Position numbers and translations under genes: made by a program
The notes under the pieces: model-generated
What the model was told of the DNA's origin: nothing
Databases searched by the model: none
The model's input: only the letters and a program-made list of their open reading frames with translations
NCBI GenBank assembly: GCA_034432635.1
Contig: DAOUBK010000012.1
Span: forward strand, 45,218-109,217
DNA length: 64,000 nt
Reading direction: 5' to 3'
Source: Roseiflexus sp034432635
Lineage (GTDB): Bacteria > Chloroflexota > Chloroflexia > Chloroflexales > Roseiflexaceae
Shown: piece after piece, positions 17,291 through 26,391 of the stretch
Position numbering within the stretch: the stretch's first letter is position 1
How the letters are laid out: every line of letters begins with the position of its first letter

Positions 17291-18451
17291 TCAGAATACA
17301 CGTATCTTTCCGTCGTGACCGGCACTCTTCTGCGGCAATCGGAAGCTAAAGGTCGCCCCCCGACCAGGACCGTCGCTCTCCCCCCATATGGCGCCGCCAT
17401 GCGCCTCGATCAGCGCCTTGCTGATAGTCAGACCGATGCCAGTACCGCCGGTTGCACGTGTGCGCGCTTTGTCGACCCGATAGAAACGTTCAAAAAGATG
17501 GGGCAGATGCTCGGCGCTGATTCCTATGCCTGTATCCTGGATCTGAAAAAGTACGGCGTCATGCTCAATCATGACACGAATTGTGACGCTCCCGCCGGTA
17601 GGAGTATACTGCAAAGCGTTACCCAACAGATTGATAAGCACCTGTGTGATACGATCGGGATCGACCAGCATTGCTGGAGCGAATGTGGGTATATCTGTTC
17701 GCAAGACGACATCTTTTGCAGCGAACTGCGGCGCCAGTCGTGCACATGCACGTTCGACCAGTGTACGGGGATCCACCGGCGCAGGAGAGAGCGAGAGTTG
17801 TTTTGCTTCAGCGCGTGAGAGGTCCTGCAGGTCGGTCACCAGCCGGCGCAATCGACTGACCTCGTCCAGGATAAGCGCCCAGGTTTCCTCGTTGGTGGCG
17901 ACTATTCCATCAATTGCACCCTCGGCATACCCTTCGATCGTTGCCAGAGGTGTGCGCAGTTCATGCGACACATCGCCAATCAGTGCAACACGTCGCCGCT
18001 CAGCCGACTCGAGGGAGTCGGCCATAATGTTGAACTGGACGGCAAGCGCAGCCAGCTCATCATTTCCGACGACAGGAACCCGCTCGTTGTAATGCCCTGC
18101 AGCAATCCGGCGACTGGCATCGAGCAGACGCTGGATCGGCCACACAATACGCCGTGAGAGCAGCATACTCGCCACCAGCGCCACCAGGCTCGCTGTACTG
18201 CTGCTGATCAGTAATGCCTGTACCATGGCTGATGTGAAAATGTCGTTGGTTGCCTGTTCCATCAAAGCCATTGTTGGATCGGCAGCAAACGCCACATCAG
18301 AACCAAGCATCGCAACCATGAGACGATCGTGCAGGGTATGCGCGGTCAGCAGTGTCACGATCAGAAGTGTCGCCGTGCTAGCGACAATCACCATCAGGTG
18401 GGTCAAGAAAAGCCGGGTATACAGACTGCCCCGCTCCAGAAAGGGGATCAT
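17291..18451 (-). CDS. Two-component sensor histidine kinase with HAMP domain
   Basis: 386-residue membrane kinase. Two helices (about residues 12-37 and 77-99) flank a short extracytoplasmic loop of about 40 residues, then HAMP (about 100-153). The H-box is DVSHELRTPLATIEGYAEG with phospho-accepting His163. The ATPase domain shows N-box INLLGNALQYTPTGG, G1 DTGIGI and G2 GGTGIGLTI. Its ATG overlaps the stop of the upstream response-regulator gene by 4 bases, so the pair is a single translationally coupled operon. The small sensor loop suggests sensing in or near the membrane; the signal is unknown. Confidence 0.93.
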   Translation of the reverse strand: MIPFLERGSLYTRLFLTHLMVIVASTATLLIVTLLTAHTLHDRLMVAMLGSDVAFAADPTMALMEQATNDIFTSAMVQALLISSSTASLVALVASMLLSRRIVWPIQRLLDASRRIAAGHYNERVPVVGNDELAALAVQFNIMADSLESAERRRVALIGDVSHELRTPLATIEGYAEGAIDGIVATNEETWALILDEVSRLRRLVTDLQDLSRAEAKQLSLSPAPVDPRTLVERACARLAPQFAAKDVVLRTDIPTFAPAMLVDPDRITQVLINLLGNALQYTPTGGSVTIRVMIEHDAVLFQIQDTGIGISAEHLPHLFERFYRVDKARTRATGGTGIGLTISKALIEAHGGAIWGESDGPGRGATFSFRLPQKSAGHDGKIRVF

Positions 18452-19152
18452 CGCTGATCTCCAAAGCGATAGCCGATGCCACGGACGGTGATAATAAACC
18501 GTGGTTGAGCAGAATCCTCACCAAGCTTCCTGCGCAGGTTGGCGATGTGAACATCAAGCACGTGATCGTCACCGAAAAAGTCAGTGCCCCAGACTCGATT
18601 GATAAGCTGCGCACGAGTGAATGTACGTCCCGGCGCTGAAGCCAGCGTGGTCAACAGATCATACTCCAGATTCGTCAGCCCAACTGGTACGCCCTCCAGC
18701 ATCACCTCGTGGCGCGCATGATCGATGATCAAAGGACCGGCATAAAGTGTCTGCTGGATGCTGGTTGCCTTAGAACCGCGTCGCGGACGACGCAGCATTG
18801 CGCGTATACGCGCTAACAGCTCGCGCGGCGAGAAGGGTTTCGTCAGGTAATCATCAGCTCCGACTTCGAGACCAATGACTCGATCCATTTCTTCACTCTT
18901 GGCGGTAAGCATCAGAACATACGCATCTGAGAACGTGCGCAGCCGACGGCAAACTTCGAGACCATCAAGACCGGGAAGCATCAGGTCGAGCACGATCAAA
19001 TCGGGTTGCTCATCCTGAATGAAGGTAAGCGCCTGTACCCCGTCATCGGCTAACAGAACCCGAAAACCCTCCTGCACCAGATAATCGTGGAGGAGGACGC
19101 GCAATCGCGTTTCATCATCAACGATCAGTATCTTCGGCGCGGCCACGGTCAT
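18448..19152 (-). CDS. OmpR/PhoB-type response regulator
   Basis: 234-residue DNA-binding response regulator. Receiver domain at about 7-120 with acidic pair VDDE and phospho-acceptor Asp56 (LIVLDLMLPG), conserved Thr (MLTAKSEE) and Lys (DYLTKPFSPREL). The C-terminal winged helix (about 135-232) includes LTNLEYDLLTTLASAPGRTF and the recognition-helix region DHVLDVHIANLRRKLGED. It is first in the operon with the HAMP kinase at 17291-18451. Targets cannot be read from this window. Confidence 0.94.
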   Translation of the reverse strand: MTVAAPKILIVDDETRLRVLLHDYLVQEGFRVLLADDGVQALTFIQDEQPDLIVLDLMLPGLDGLEVCRRLRTFSDAYVLMLTAKSEEMDRVIGLEVGADDYLTKPFSPRELLARIRAMLRRPRRGSKATSIQQTLYAGPLIIDHARHEVMLEGVPVGLTNLEYDLLTTLASAPGRTFTRAQLINRVWGTDFFGDDHVLDVHIANLRRKLGEDSAQPRFIITVRGIGYRFGDQR

Positions 19153-19256
19153 GTCGCTTCACGTTGCAGGAAATCTCACGTGGTGCTGCTGTTGTTGAGG
19201 CAATCGCAAGTTCTGGGATACAAGGTCAGACTTATGGAAGACGTGCAGAGAGGATA

Positions 19257-19331
19257 TGGTGGGCCGGGTGGGGATCGAACCCACGACCGTCGGTTTAAAA
19301 GACCGCTGCTCTACCGCTGAGCTACCAGCCC
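19257..19331 (-). tRNA. tRNA-Lys (anticodon UUU), CCA encoded
   Basis: The minus strand folds into a full cloverleaf: acceptor GGGCTGG/CCGGCCC, D-stem GCTC/GAGC, anticodon loop CTTTTAA (anticodon TTT), and T-arm GTGGG-TTCGATC-CCCAC. The discriminator base A is followed by encoded CCA (19257-19259). One mismatch is seen at the top of the anticodon stem (27-43). An extended -10 promoter lies about 10 bases upstream. Confidence 0.95.
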
Positions 19332-19340
19332 TCACCATGT

Positions 19341-19349
19341 ATTATAGCA
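19341..19349 (-). promoter_or_regulatory. Extended -10 promoter of the tRNA-Lys gene
   Basis: Minus-strand TGC-TATAAT, with a TGCAAT hexamer 17 bases further upstream as a possible -35. The -10 ends about 9 bases before the mature tRNA 5' end, so little or no leader would need processing. Confidence 0.5.
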
Positions 19350-19483
19350 CGTTTTTGGACGATATTGCAGGCGCTCTGGTGCGATGATCGAGCGCCGACG
19401 CTCCCAATGCGCTCGATAAACCCGGATAAGGGGCAACTGTTGCGAACCTTCCGACACACACCGTCCGGCAATCAGACGCGCGA

Positions 19484-19783
19484 TCAGAGAGTATACCCCC
19501 GCTTGCGTGCCACTTCTTCCTTGTGCTTGCGGAAGAGTACATCGCGCTCAGTGCCTTTGATTTCGCGCGAGTATGTGCTGAGAATACGCTCGACTTCGGC
19601 GTCGATCTCCTCTTCGATCTTCAGATCGGTGACGATGAAATCATAGATCGCTTTGACGCGCGCTGCGCGTCCGGCGCCGGGATTCGTTCCACGGGGATCG
19701 CGGTATGCCAGCAACCCGCGTTGCTCCAGTTCATCGTGCAGTCGCTCGGCAATCCGGCGGATCTTGTCCTCACTCAAACGCAT
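19484..19783 (-). CDS. DUF507 family protein
   Basis: 99-residue cytoplasmic, highly charged protein that matches DUF507: it begins MRLSEDKIRRIAERLHDELE and contains EEEIDAEVERILSTYSREI and a C-terminal DVLFRKHKEEVARKRGY. The family is mostly helical and of unknown function. It follows the PPK2 gene by 9 bases in the same direction, so it is probably the last gene of the glgA-ppk2 cluster. The family assignment is from recognition of these segments. Confidence 0.75.
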   Translation of the reverse strand: MRLSEDKIRRIAERLHDELEQRGLLAYRDPRGTNPGAGRAARVKAIYDFIVTDLKIEEEIDAEVERILSTYSREIKGTERDVLFRKHKEEVARKRGYTL

Positions 19784-19792
19784 GACAGGCTC

Positions 19793-21391
19793 CTACAGCT
19801 CCACCCGACCTAACTCCGCTTCCAGACGACGTACCAGCGTGCGCAGCGCCTTGATCCGCGCAAAGCGCTTATCCTCGGCCTCCACAATCGTCCACGGTGC
19901 AGCCGGTGTCGAGGTGCGGAGCAGCATTTCGTCCGCTGCCGCTTCGTACTGCGGCCACTTCTCACGATTCCGCCAGTCTTCCTCAGTCAGTTTCCAGGCT
20001 TTGTACGGGATCGATTGCCGCTCCTCGAAGCGACGCAACTGTTCTTCGGGACTCAGGTGCATCCAGAACTTCACAACAATTGTACCAAATTCAACCAGCT
20101 GGCGCTCAAATTCGTTGATTTCGGCGTATGCGCGCTGCCATTCCTCCGGACGGGCAAACCCCTCGACACGTTCGACCAGCACACGTCCATACCACGACCG
20201 ATCAAAGATCGCGATCTGTCCGCGCGGCGGCAACCGTCGCCAGAAACGGTAGAGATAATGGTGTGCTTTGTCGTCGCCGGTCGGCGCAGCGATTGCGTGC
20301 ACCACATAACTGCGCGGATCGAGTTTCTCGGTGATGCGCTGAATAGTCCCACCCTTCCCGGCGGCGTCCCATCCCTCGAAGACCACCACAACCGGACGTT
20401 TTTGCAGGTACACCTGAAAGCCAAGCAGGCGCAGTTTGGCTTGCAGTTTGTCGAGTTTCCGGCTATAGGTTCTGGGATCGAGTTTACGACTCAGATCGAC
20501 CCGCCGCAGAATGCTGACACCGATCGGCAGCGGCGGCGTTGCAGCCACACCGTTGCCCGGCAGCGCTCCTATTGTCGGTCGCGCGCCACGGGTGCGCAGC
20601 ACGTCGAGACTGCGCCGGAACGACGTTCCACGCGAATCGAGCAGGTCTTCGCGCGCCCCGGCATCCACATCGACCACCGGACGACGCCCGATGCGCGCTT
20701 CCAGGGCGCTCAGGATCGCCTCGAATGCCGCCACGCGCGCATAATGCCCGCTGGTGGCCGGCAGCACGATCCACGGTGCGTGGGGGGTGTCGGTGCGTGC
20801 GATCATATCTTCGACTGCGTCACGCATCCGTTCATAATGCCGATGCTGCCACAGGTCTTCTTCCGTCACCTGCCAGGCGGTGGTTTTGTTGCGCAGCAGT
20901 TTTTTGAACCGTCGCCCCTGCTCACGCCGCGAAATATGCAGCCAGAACTTGACGATCATAGCGCCATCGTCGGCAAGCTGGCGCTCGAATGCCACAATAT
21001 CCTCACACCGCGCACGCCATTCGGCGACGCTCACCACCTTGCGCACCCGTTCACCCAGCGCCTGACGGTACCAGGAGCGGTCGAAAATCGCAATCTGACC
21101 GTAACTGGGGATTTTCAGCCAGAAGCGATAGAGCCAGGGATACTGCATCTCATACGTGCGCGGCGGCGTAATCGGGTAGACCCGCAACCCGCGCGGATCG
21201 AGGCGGCGGGTAATGACGCTGAGCGTGCGCACCTTGGCGGCGCCAGCCCACCCCTCGAACACAAACAGCGCCGGAATGCGCGCCTCGAACAACGCCTGTT
21301 CCATATCGTACAGGCGTGTCTGGAGATCGACGAGGCGTTGCCGATAGTCGCGTTTGCTCAACGTCAGCGTCAGATCAACCTGTTCGAGCAC
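19793..21391 (-). CDS. Tandem-domain polyphosphate kinase 2 (polyphosphate:AMP phosphotransferase type)
   Basis: 532 residues, about twice a single PPK2. The C-terminal half has an intact Walker A (EGWDAAGKG, residues 339-347) and lid/Walker B segment AIFDRSWYGRVLVERV. The N-terminal half is homologous (same AIFDRSWYRQALGERV) but its P-loop reads EGWAGAAKVR, lacking the glycine-lysine-glycine core, so it is probably structural. This two-domain plan is known for class II PPK2 enzymes that phosphorylate AMP to ADP with polyphosphate. The gene starts 2 bases after glgA, linking polyphosphate use with glycogen synthesis. Substrate choice is family inference. Confidence 0.88.
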   Translation of the reverse strand: MLEQVDLTLTLSKRDYRQRLVDLQTRLYDMEQALFEARIPALFVFEGWAGAAKVRTLSVITRRLDPRGLRVYPITPPRTYEMQYPWLYRFWLKIPSYGQIAIFDRSWYRQALGERVRKVVSVAEWRARCEDIVAFERQLADDGAMIVKFWLHISRREQGRRFKKLLRNKTTAWQVTEEDLWQHRHYERMRDAVEDMIARTDTPHAPWIVLPATSGHYARVAAFEAILSALEARIGRRPVVDVDAGAREDLLDSRGTSFRRSLDVLRTRGARPTIGALPGNGVAATPPLPIGVSILRRVDLSRKLDPRTYSRKLDKLQAKLRLLGFQVYLQKRPVVVVFEGWDAAGKGGTIQRITEKLDPRSYVVHAIAAPTGDDKAHHYLYRFWRRLPPRGQIAIFDRSWYGRVLVERVEGFARPEEWQRAYAEINEFERQLVEFGTIVVKFWMHLSPEEQLRRFEERQSIPYKAWKLTEEDWRNREKWPQYEAAADEMLLRTSTPAAPWTIVEAEDKRFARIKALRTLVRRLEAELGRVEL

Positions 21392-21393
21392 GC

Positions 21394-22908
21394 TTACATC
21401 CCCCGTTTCCGCGCAATGGCATCGCGGTACAACTGCACATACTCTCTAGCGCTGCGTTCCCACGAAAAATCCTGCGCCATCGCCGTCTGAATCATCTGCT
21501 GCATATGGTGTGGTCGGTCGAAATAGGTGCTGATCGCCCAGCCGATGGTGTAATAGACGGCATGGACGCTTGGCTCGTAGAACTTGAAGCCGGTACCGGC
21601 GCCGGTTTGCTCATCGTACTGCTGCACAGTGTCTTCCAGCCCGCCGGTGGCGCGTACAATCGGCAGCGTACCGTAGCGCAACGAATAGATCTGGTTCAGT
21701 CCGCACGGCTCATAACGCGATGGCATGGCAAAGAAGTCGCTGCCGGCTTCGATCCAGTGCGCCAGCGGGTTATCGTAGCCGATGAAGCTGCCGACCCGTC
21801 CCGGAAAACGGATCGGCAGCAGCCCATAATATCCCTCCAGACCCCTGTCGCCCGCACCCAGAATCGCAAATTGCACCAGCGCCTGCTGCACCAGCCCTTC
21901 GATAGCGCCTGCCAGCAGATCGAGACCTTTCTGATGCGCCAGGCGGCTGACAACTCCAACAATCGGGATATTGGGATTGGGATCGAGTCCCATCCGCAGT
22001 TGCAACTCGCGTTTGCAGATCGCTTTGCCTGTCAGATTGCGGGCGCTGTACCGCGCCGGAATGAGCGGATCGGTCTCTGGATTCCACTGCGTGTAATCGG
22101 CGCCATTCAGAATGCCCCGATAGGCGTCACCCCGGTCATTCAGGTACATCGCCAGACCGTGCCCGCCTTCCGGTGTACGCGTTTCCCGGGCGTAGGTCGG
22201 ACTGACCGTATTGATCATATCGGCATACTGAATGCCACCCTTGAGGAAGTTGATCCGTCCGTGATCCTCGAACTTATCAGACGTGAAATTGCTCCACTGC
22301 AACCCCAGGTAGGGATAGTGCACAGCATCGTACACACCCTGGTACGCAATGTTATGAATGGTCAACACGCTTGCCGCGCCACCCAACACCGGATCATTCC
22401 AGTGCCAGATCTTGAGATACGCTGCCGCCAGCGCCGTATGCCAGTCGTGGGCATGAACGATGTCGGGGCGGAACCCCATGCCGATGCACAGCTGCAATCC
22501 GGCGCGCGTCAGAAAGCCGAAGCGCCGCGGATTATCGAGATAATCGTTGTAGTCGGCGTCGTGGTACAATCCGGGGCGTGCAAAATACTTCTCGAACTCG
22601 ACGAAAAATATCGGTACACCTTCATGGGTCGTGGTATGCACGGCGCACCATTCTTCGGTATCCCCCATCCAGACCCCCATCGGCGCCAGGAACGGACGGA
22701 TGTTGTAGCGTTCGCGGTTAAGGAAGCCGTAGAGCGGCATGATCACAATGACATCGTGACCCAGCGCGCGCAGCGCCTTCGGCAGTGAACCCACAACATC
22801 CGCCAGTCCACCGGTTTTGGCGAATGGCACGCATTCCGACGCAATCATAGCGACCCGCAGCGCCGGACCTTCCTGGGGCGCGGCGCGCGTGCGTTTGGGG
22901 CGAGGCAT
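21394..22908 (-). CDS. glgA: Glycogen/starch synthase, GT5 family
   Basis: 504-residue glucosyltransferase that extends alpha-1,4-glucan from ADP- or UDP-glucose. The N-terminal nucleotide-sugar motif is KTGGLADVVGSLPKAL (about residues 31-46); HDWHTALAAAYLK and TIHNIAYQGVYD are GT5 hallmarks; the catalytic C-terminal block is FAMPSRYEPCGLNQ followed by GTLPIVRATGGLEDTV. Length is normal. It lies 15 bases after the zinc-ribbon gene and 2 bases before the PPK2 gene, so the three are one minus-strand unit. Donor specificity is not decided by sequence alone. Confidence 0.94.
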   Translation of the reverse strand: MPRPKRTRAAPQEGPALRVAMIASECVPFAKTGGLADVVGSLPKALRALGHDVIVIMPLYGFLNRERYNIRPFLAPMGVWMGDTEEWCAVHTTTHEGVPIFFVEFEKYFARPGLYHDADYNDYLDNPRRFGFLTRAGLQLCIGMGFRPDIVHAHDWHTALAAAYLKIWHWNDPVLGGAASVLTIHNIAYQGVYDAVHYPYLGLQWSNFTSDKFEDHGRINFLKGGIQYADMINTVSPTYARETRTPEGGHGLAMYLNDRGDAYRGILNGADYTQWNPETDPLIPARYSARNLTGKAICKRELQLRMGLDPNPNIPIVGVVSRLAHQKGLDLLAGAIEGLVQQALVQFAILGAGDRGLEGYYGLLPIRFPGRVGSFIGYDNPLAHWIEAGSDFFAMPSRYEPCGLNQIYSLRYGTLPIVRATGGLEDTVQQYDEQTGAGTGFKFYEPSVHAVYYTIGWAISTYFDRPHHMQQMIQTAMAQDFSWERSAREYVQLYRDAIARKRGM

Positions 22909-22923
22909 GATTGTTCTTCTCCT

Positions 22924-24003
22924 CTATCCTTCAATCAGGGCGATCTGGTTGCGGCGAAAGGCGATCGCGGCGCGACCGCCGCCATATGGGTGCGCATTGC
23001 GCTCGAAGAGCGCACCATCGTACCCTTCGCGATCGAGCCACCATTCGATCATGGCGTCCGTATTCATGTCGAGACCCAGGCTGGCTGCTTCGTGTACGAT
23101 CCGCTGTTTGATGCGCTTCCAGGTTGCTGCGTCACATATCAGCGGACGAAACATTTGCACCCGGCAGAGGCGCCCGACAGCCCCGCCAAAACGCAGCAGC
23201 GCACCGAGCGCCGAGACTTCCAGCAGCGGGATGCCGCGACCCACCGGCGTGCGCTGCTGCGCGCTGTTCGGCATACGGAACAGTCCTTGCACCTCTCCCT
23301 GACGCACCCATGTTTCCGCCTCGCGGGCATTCATACGGCCCACCATCTCGGCATAATCCGACACGCGCGGAATGCGCGGCGGCGCCATGATCTGGATCTG
23401 CGGCGCCGGCAGATCGAAGCGCGGCGTATGCCCCTCGACCTAACAGGCAGTGACGACATCCATCGGTGGATCGGCGCCGATCCGGTAGCGAAAGCCGCGC
23501 CGCGTGCGCCCCTCTCCGGCGTGCGCCATAGCGCCGATCTGCACCTGTAAGCGCATATTGTGTGCTGCACCGGGTACTGCAAACCAGACGCGCTCAACCG
23601 TGAATCGCACCAGCGCACGACTGGTTCCGTCCGCTGCCCATTCCTGGCTGCATTTCTTCCAGCCATGGTCGATCAGACCACTCCAGCCTCCCACAACTGC
23701 ACGTAACGGAGCATAAATTGCAACAATAGCATCAGGACCGGGCAATTCCGGCGCAAACCATAACCCCGGCGGCACAGCGCCTGACGACGGCAACTTCACC
23801 GTGCCGCCAACAACAACCTGTCCGGTGCGGACATTTGCCAGCCGTACCGTTGGTCCGGTCGCGGCAGAAGGCGCAGCATCTTCCTCACGCAGCAACGACT
23901 CGACCGGCTGCCCGCATTCAATACAGAAACGCAGACTGCCAGGCGGCAGGTCGGCGCCGCAGAAGGCGCAAAAACGTGAAAGAGGCTGCTCGTTGTCCTT
24001 CAT
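22924..24003 (-). pseudogene. Zinc-ribbon protein gene interrupted by a single in-frame TAG
   Basis: Two fragments in the same frame form a protein of about 359 residues. The N-terminal part (187 residues, ATG 24003) has a zinc ribbon CAFC...CIEC (Cys12, 15, 27, 30) and a beta-rich region; TAG at 23440-23442 follows VVTAC. Sense coding resumes at once (VEGHTPRFDLPAP) and continues cleanly to 22924. An ATG at 23388 could restart the second half (154 residues). There are no other lesions, so this is a recent nonsense change (CAG to TAG is the simplest), a split gene, or readthrough. No function recognised; it heads the glgA-ppk2 cluster. Confidence 0.6.
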
Positions 24004-24010
24004 ACTGCGT

Positions 24011-24016
24011 ATTATA
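24011..24016 (-). promoter_or_regulatory. -10 box of the zinc-ribbon/glgA cluster, possible leaderless transcript
   Basis: Minus-strand TATAAT lies only 7 bases before the ATG at 24003, so the transcript would start at or next to the start codon. No ribosome-binding site is visible. The -35 region is poor. Confidence 0.33.
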
Positions 24017-24058
24017 CGCTGCCTGAGCACACGACTGAGTAACAATCCCGACGACAAC

Positions 24059-24084
24059 AAAAGCGCGCCATACGACGCGCTTTT
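24059..24084. terminator. Bidirectional intrinsic terminator
   Basis: AAAAGCGCG and CGCGCTTTT flank an 8-base loop, giving a GC stem with A/T runs on both sides. On the minus strand it would end the deoC transcript (stop at 24288) before the zinc-ribbon cluster. Confidence 0.6.
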
Positions 24085-24287
24085 GCGAATGCGTGCCGAA
24101 TTGGGTGCTACCTCGTGCTGCGCTGGAGTGCATACGCGATACCGCACTGGAGCGAACTATGGGTTTTCAGTTCCCCCATACTGGCGCCGATGTGCACCAG
24201 CGTCTGTGCAACTTCGGCAGTATAGCGGTGAGCTGGATGCACGTACTTAGCACTATCGATACGAAACCGTGTCGATACTGTTGCGGC

Positions 24288-25034
24288 TCAATACCCCCCC
24301 AGCGTGATCGGCGCCTGTGCGCCTTCACCGATCACCGGCAGACCCTTGCGACGGCAGAATTCATCGAGGATGGCGGCAGTGGCAGTTGCACCGACACGGG
24401 TCACGCCGACGCGCAACACATCGATCAGCGCATCGAGCGTGCGCACGCCGCCGGCCGCTTTCACCTGCACACGCGGCGAAACGCTCTGTCGCATCAGGAT
24501 CAGGTCTGGAATGGTTGCGCCAGAAGGAGCGAAACCGGTCGAGGTTTTGACGAAGTGCGCGCCTGCCGCTTCGACCAGACGCGCAGCGCGTTCCTTTTCT
24601 GCATCGCTGAGATAGGCATTCTCAAGAATGACTTTCACCAATGCCCGCCCCTCGGTGGCAACGACAACAGCGCGAATATCTTCGAGCACATCATTATCGT
24701 GACCGGAGCGCAACCAGCCAATGTTGAGCACCATGTCGAGTTCGACGGCGCCCTGCTCGATAGCCAGACGCGCCTCGAAGACTTTAACGGCGGTCGCGTT
24801 GCTGCCATGTGGAAATCCGACAACTGTGCCAACCGCAACATCGCTGCCCGCCAGAAGACGCGCCGCCAGCGGTAGATCACACGGCTTGACGCACACCGAC
24901 GCAGTATGGTAGCGCCGTGCGAGATCACATCCCGCAGCAACCTCCTGGGTCGTCAGTTCGGGGCGCAACAGGGAATGGTCTATCGTCTTCGCCACCTGTT
25001 CGTAGGTCAGGGTTTCAATGGACACGTCGGACAT
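24288..25034 (-). CDS. deoC: Deoxyribose-phosphate aldolase DeoC
   Basis: 248-residue cytoplasmic aldolase cleaving 2-deoxyribose-5-phosphate to glyceraldehyde-3-phosphate and acetaldehyde in deoxynucleoside catabolism. The Schiff-base lysine is Lys163 in HFVKTSTGF, the helper lysine is Lys192 in VKAAGGVR, and the conserved Asp is in ELDMVLNIG (Asp100). ATG at 25034 (MSDVSIETLT) has AGGAGG upstream; the longer reading to 25196 adds 54 unrelated residues. It is transcribed away from the oxidoreductase gene at 25224, with both promoters in 190 bases. Confidence 0.95.
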   Translation of the reverse strand: MSDVSIETLTYEQVAKTIDHSLLRPELTTQEVAAGCDLARRYHTASVCVKPCDLPLAARLLAGSDVAVGTVVGFPHGSNATAVKVFEARLAIEQGAVELDMVLNIGWLRSGHDNDVLEDIRAVVVATEGRALVKVILENAYLSDAEKERAARLVEAAGAHFVKTSTGFAPSGATIPDLILMRQSVSPRVQVKAAGGVRTLDALIDVLRVGVTRVGATATAAILDEFCRRKGLPVIGEGAQAPITLGGY

Positions 25035-25120
25035 CTGGTTGCCTCCTTGCAGGTTTTGTCCTGTTCTTCTGTGCAAAGCGTCCAACCTGACGACGCAGGC
25101 ATACGCTGGCGCACGTGGCG

Positions 25121-25129
25121 ATTGTACCA
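25121..25129 (-). promoter_or_regulatory. Extended -10 element for deoC
   Basis: Minus-strand TGG-TACAAT, 86 bases before the deoC ATG, with no strong -35. Confidence 0.38.
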
Positions 25130-25160
25130 CTCCTTCGTGCACGTCCACGTCGGCGGTTTC

Positions 25161-25189
25161 TTGACAGAACACCGTGATCGGGCGAAAAT
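25161..25189 (+). promoter_or_regulatory. Promoter for the oxidoreductase/isomerase operon
   Basis: Perfect TTGACA (25161-25166), a 17-base spacer and GAAAAT (4 of 6 matches), 35 bases before the ATG at 25224. Confidence 0.42.
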
Positions 25190-25223
25190 CAGGCATCGTT
25201 CACTGCCTGGAGAGAGGTACTCT

Positions 25224-26372
25224 ATGTCAGAGATCGCCGCCGCCGTGGTCGGTACGGGATTTATCGGCGTTGTGCACGTCGAGGCGCTCCGCCGGCTTGG
25301 CATTCCGGTGCTCGGCGTGGTCGGATCGAGTGTCGAGCGCGCCCGCGCAAAAGCCGATGCGATGGGCATTCCGGTGTATGCCAGTTTTGAGGATATGCTG
25401 GCTGATCCGCGGGTCGCTGTTGTTCACATCACGACCCCAAACTACCTGCACTTCCCACAGGTCAAAGCGGCAATCGCGGCTGGCAAGCACGTGGTCTGCG
25501 AGAAGCCGCTGGCAATGACCTCCGCTGAGTCGGCGGAACTGCTACGCCTGGCAACCGAAGCCGGCATTGTCCATGCTGTCAACTTCAATATCCGTTTCTA
25601 CCCGCTCTGCCAGCATGCCCGCGCCCTGGTGCAGGCAGGTGAAACTGGTGCACCGCGTATCATTCAGGGATCGTATCTGCAGGACTGGCTCATGTTGCCT
25701 ACCGACTGGAACTGGCGGCTCGAACCGGAACTCGGTGGCGAACTGCGCGCCGTGGCCGACATTGGCTCGCACTGGCTGGATCTGACGACCTTCATCACCG
25801 GCGAGAAGGTCAGTGCAGTGATGGCCGATCTGGCAACCTTCATCCCGGTGCGCCGTAAACCCACCCGCCCCATCGACACCTTTACCGGCAAAGAGGTGAC
25901 CGTCACCGAGACGGTCGATCAACCCATTCACACCGAAGACTATGCAAGCATCCTGCTGCGCTTCGCCGGTGGCGCACGCGGCGTCCTTACGGTGTCGCAG
26001 GTCAGTCCGGGGCGCAAAAACCGGCTGAGTTTCGAGATCGATGGCGAACGTTTGGCGCTGGCGTGGGACTCGGAACGCCCCGAAGAGTTGTGGTTGGGAC
26101 GTCGTGAAACCGCAAGCGGACTGTTGCTGCGCGATCCGGCGTTACTGCTCCCGGCTGCCCGCAGCGCAACCGATTACCCCGGCGGTCATGCCGAAGGCTT
26201 CCCCGACACCTTCAAACAACTCTACAAAGCGGTCTACCGTGCGGTTGCCGCAGGTGCGCCGCCGGCCACGCCCGACTACCCGACGTTCGCCGACGGGCAC
26301 GAGGAATTACTGCTGGGTGAAGCGATCCTGCGCAGCGCGCGCGAGGAGCGCTGGGTTGCAATCGAACGCTAA
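25224..26372 (+). CDS. Gfo/Idh/MocA family NAD(P)-dependent oxidoreductase
   Basis: 382-residue Rossmann-fold dehydrogenase. The nucleotide-binding GTGFIGVVHVEALRRLG lies at the N-terminus, followed by the family motif VCEKPLAMT (about residues 93-101; EKP contains the catalytic lysine). The C-terminal substrate domain carries the SHWLDL and GHEE regions seen in sugar dehydrogenases. ATG at 25224 has AGAGAGG upstream; a longer reading to 24906 overlaps deoC and is rejected. The isomerase gene follows after 19 bases, so the two likely act on one sugar or cyclitol; which one is unknown. Confidence 0.9.
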   Translation: MSEIAAAVVGTGFIGVVHVEALRRLGIPVLGVVGSSVERARAKADAMGIPVYASFEDMLADPRVAVVHITTPNYLHFPQVKAAIAAGKHVVCEKPLAMTSAESAELLRLATEAGIVHAVNFNIRFYPLCQHARALVQAGETGAPRIIQGSYLQDWLMLPTDWNWRLEPELGGELRAVADIGSHWLDLTTFITGEKVSAVMADLATFIPVRRKPTRPIDTFTGKEVTVTETVDQPIHTEDYASILLRFAGGARGVLTVSQVSPGRKNRLSFEIDGERLALAWDSERPEELWLGRRETASGLLLRDPALLLPAARSATDYPGGHAEGFPDTFKQLYKAVYRAVAAGAPPATPDYPTFADGHEELLLGEAILRSAREERWVAIER

Positions 26373-26391
26373 CCGCAGGGAGGAACTTGCA

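Noticed and set aside
20015..22788. Two long open frames (about 490 codons each) antisense to the PPK2 and glgA genes
   Set aside because: They mirror well-supported genes; the product is histidine/arginine-rich with no recognisable domain.
24148..24287. Small gene downstream of deoC
   Set aside because: The gap has only short frames without a ribosome-binding site and seems to be leader/trailer sequence.
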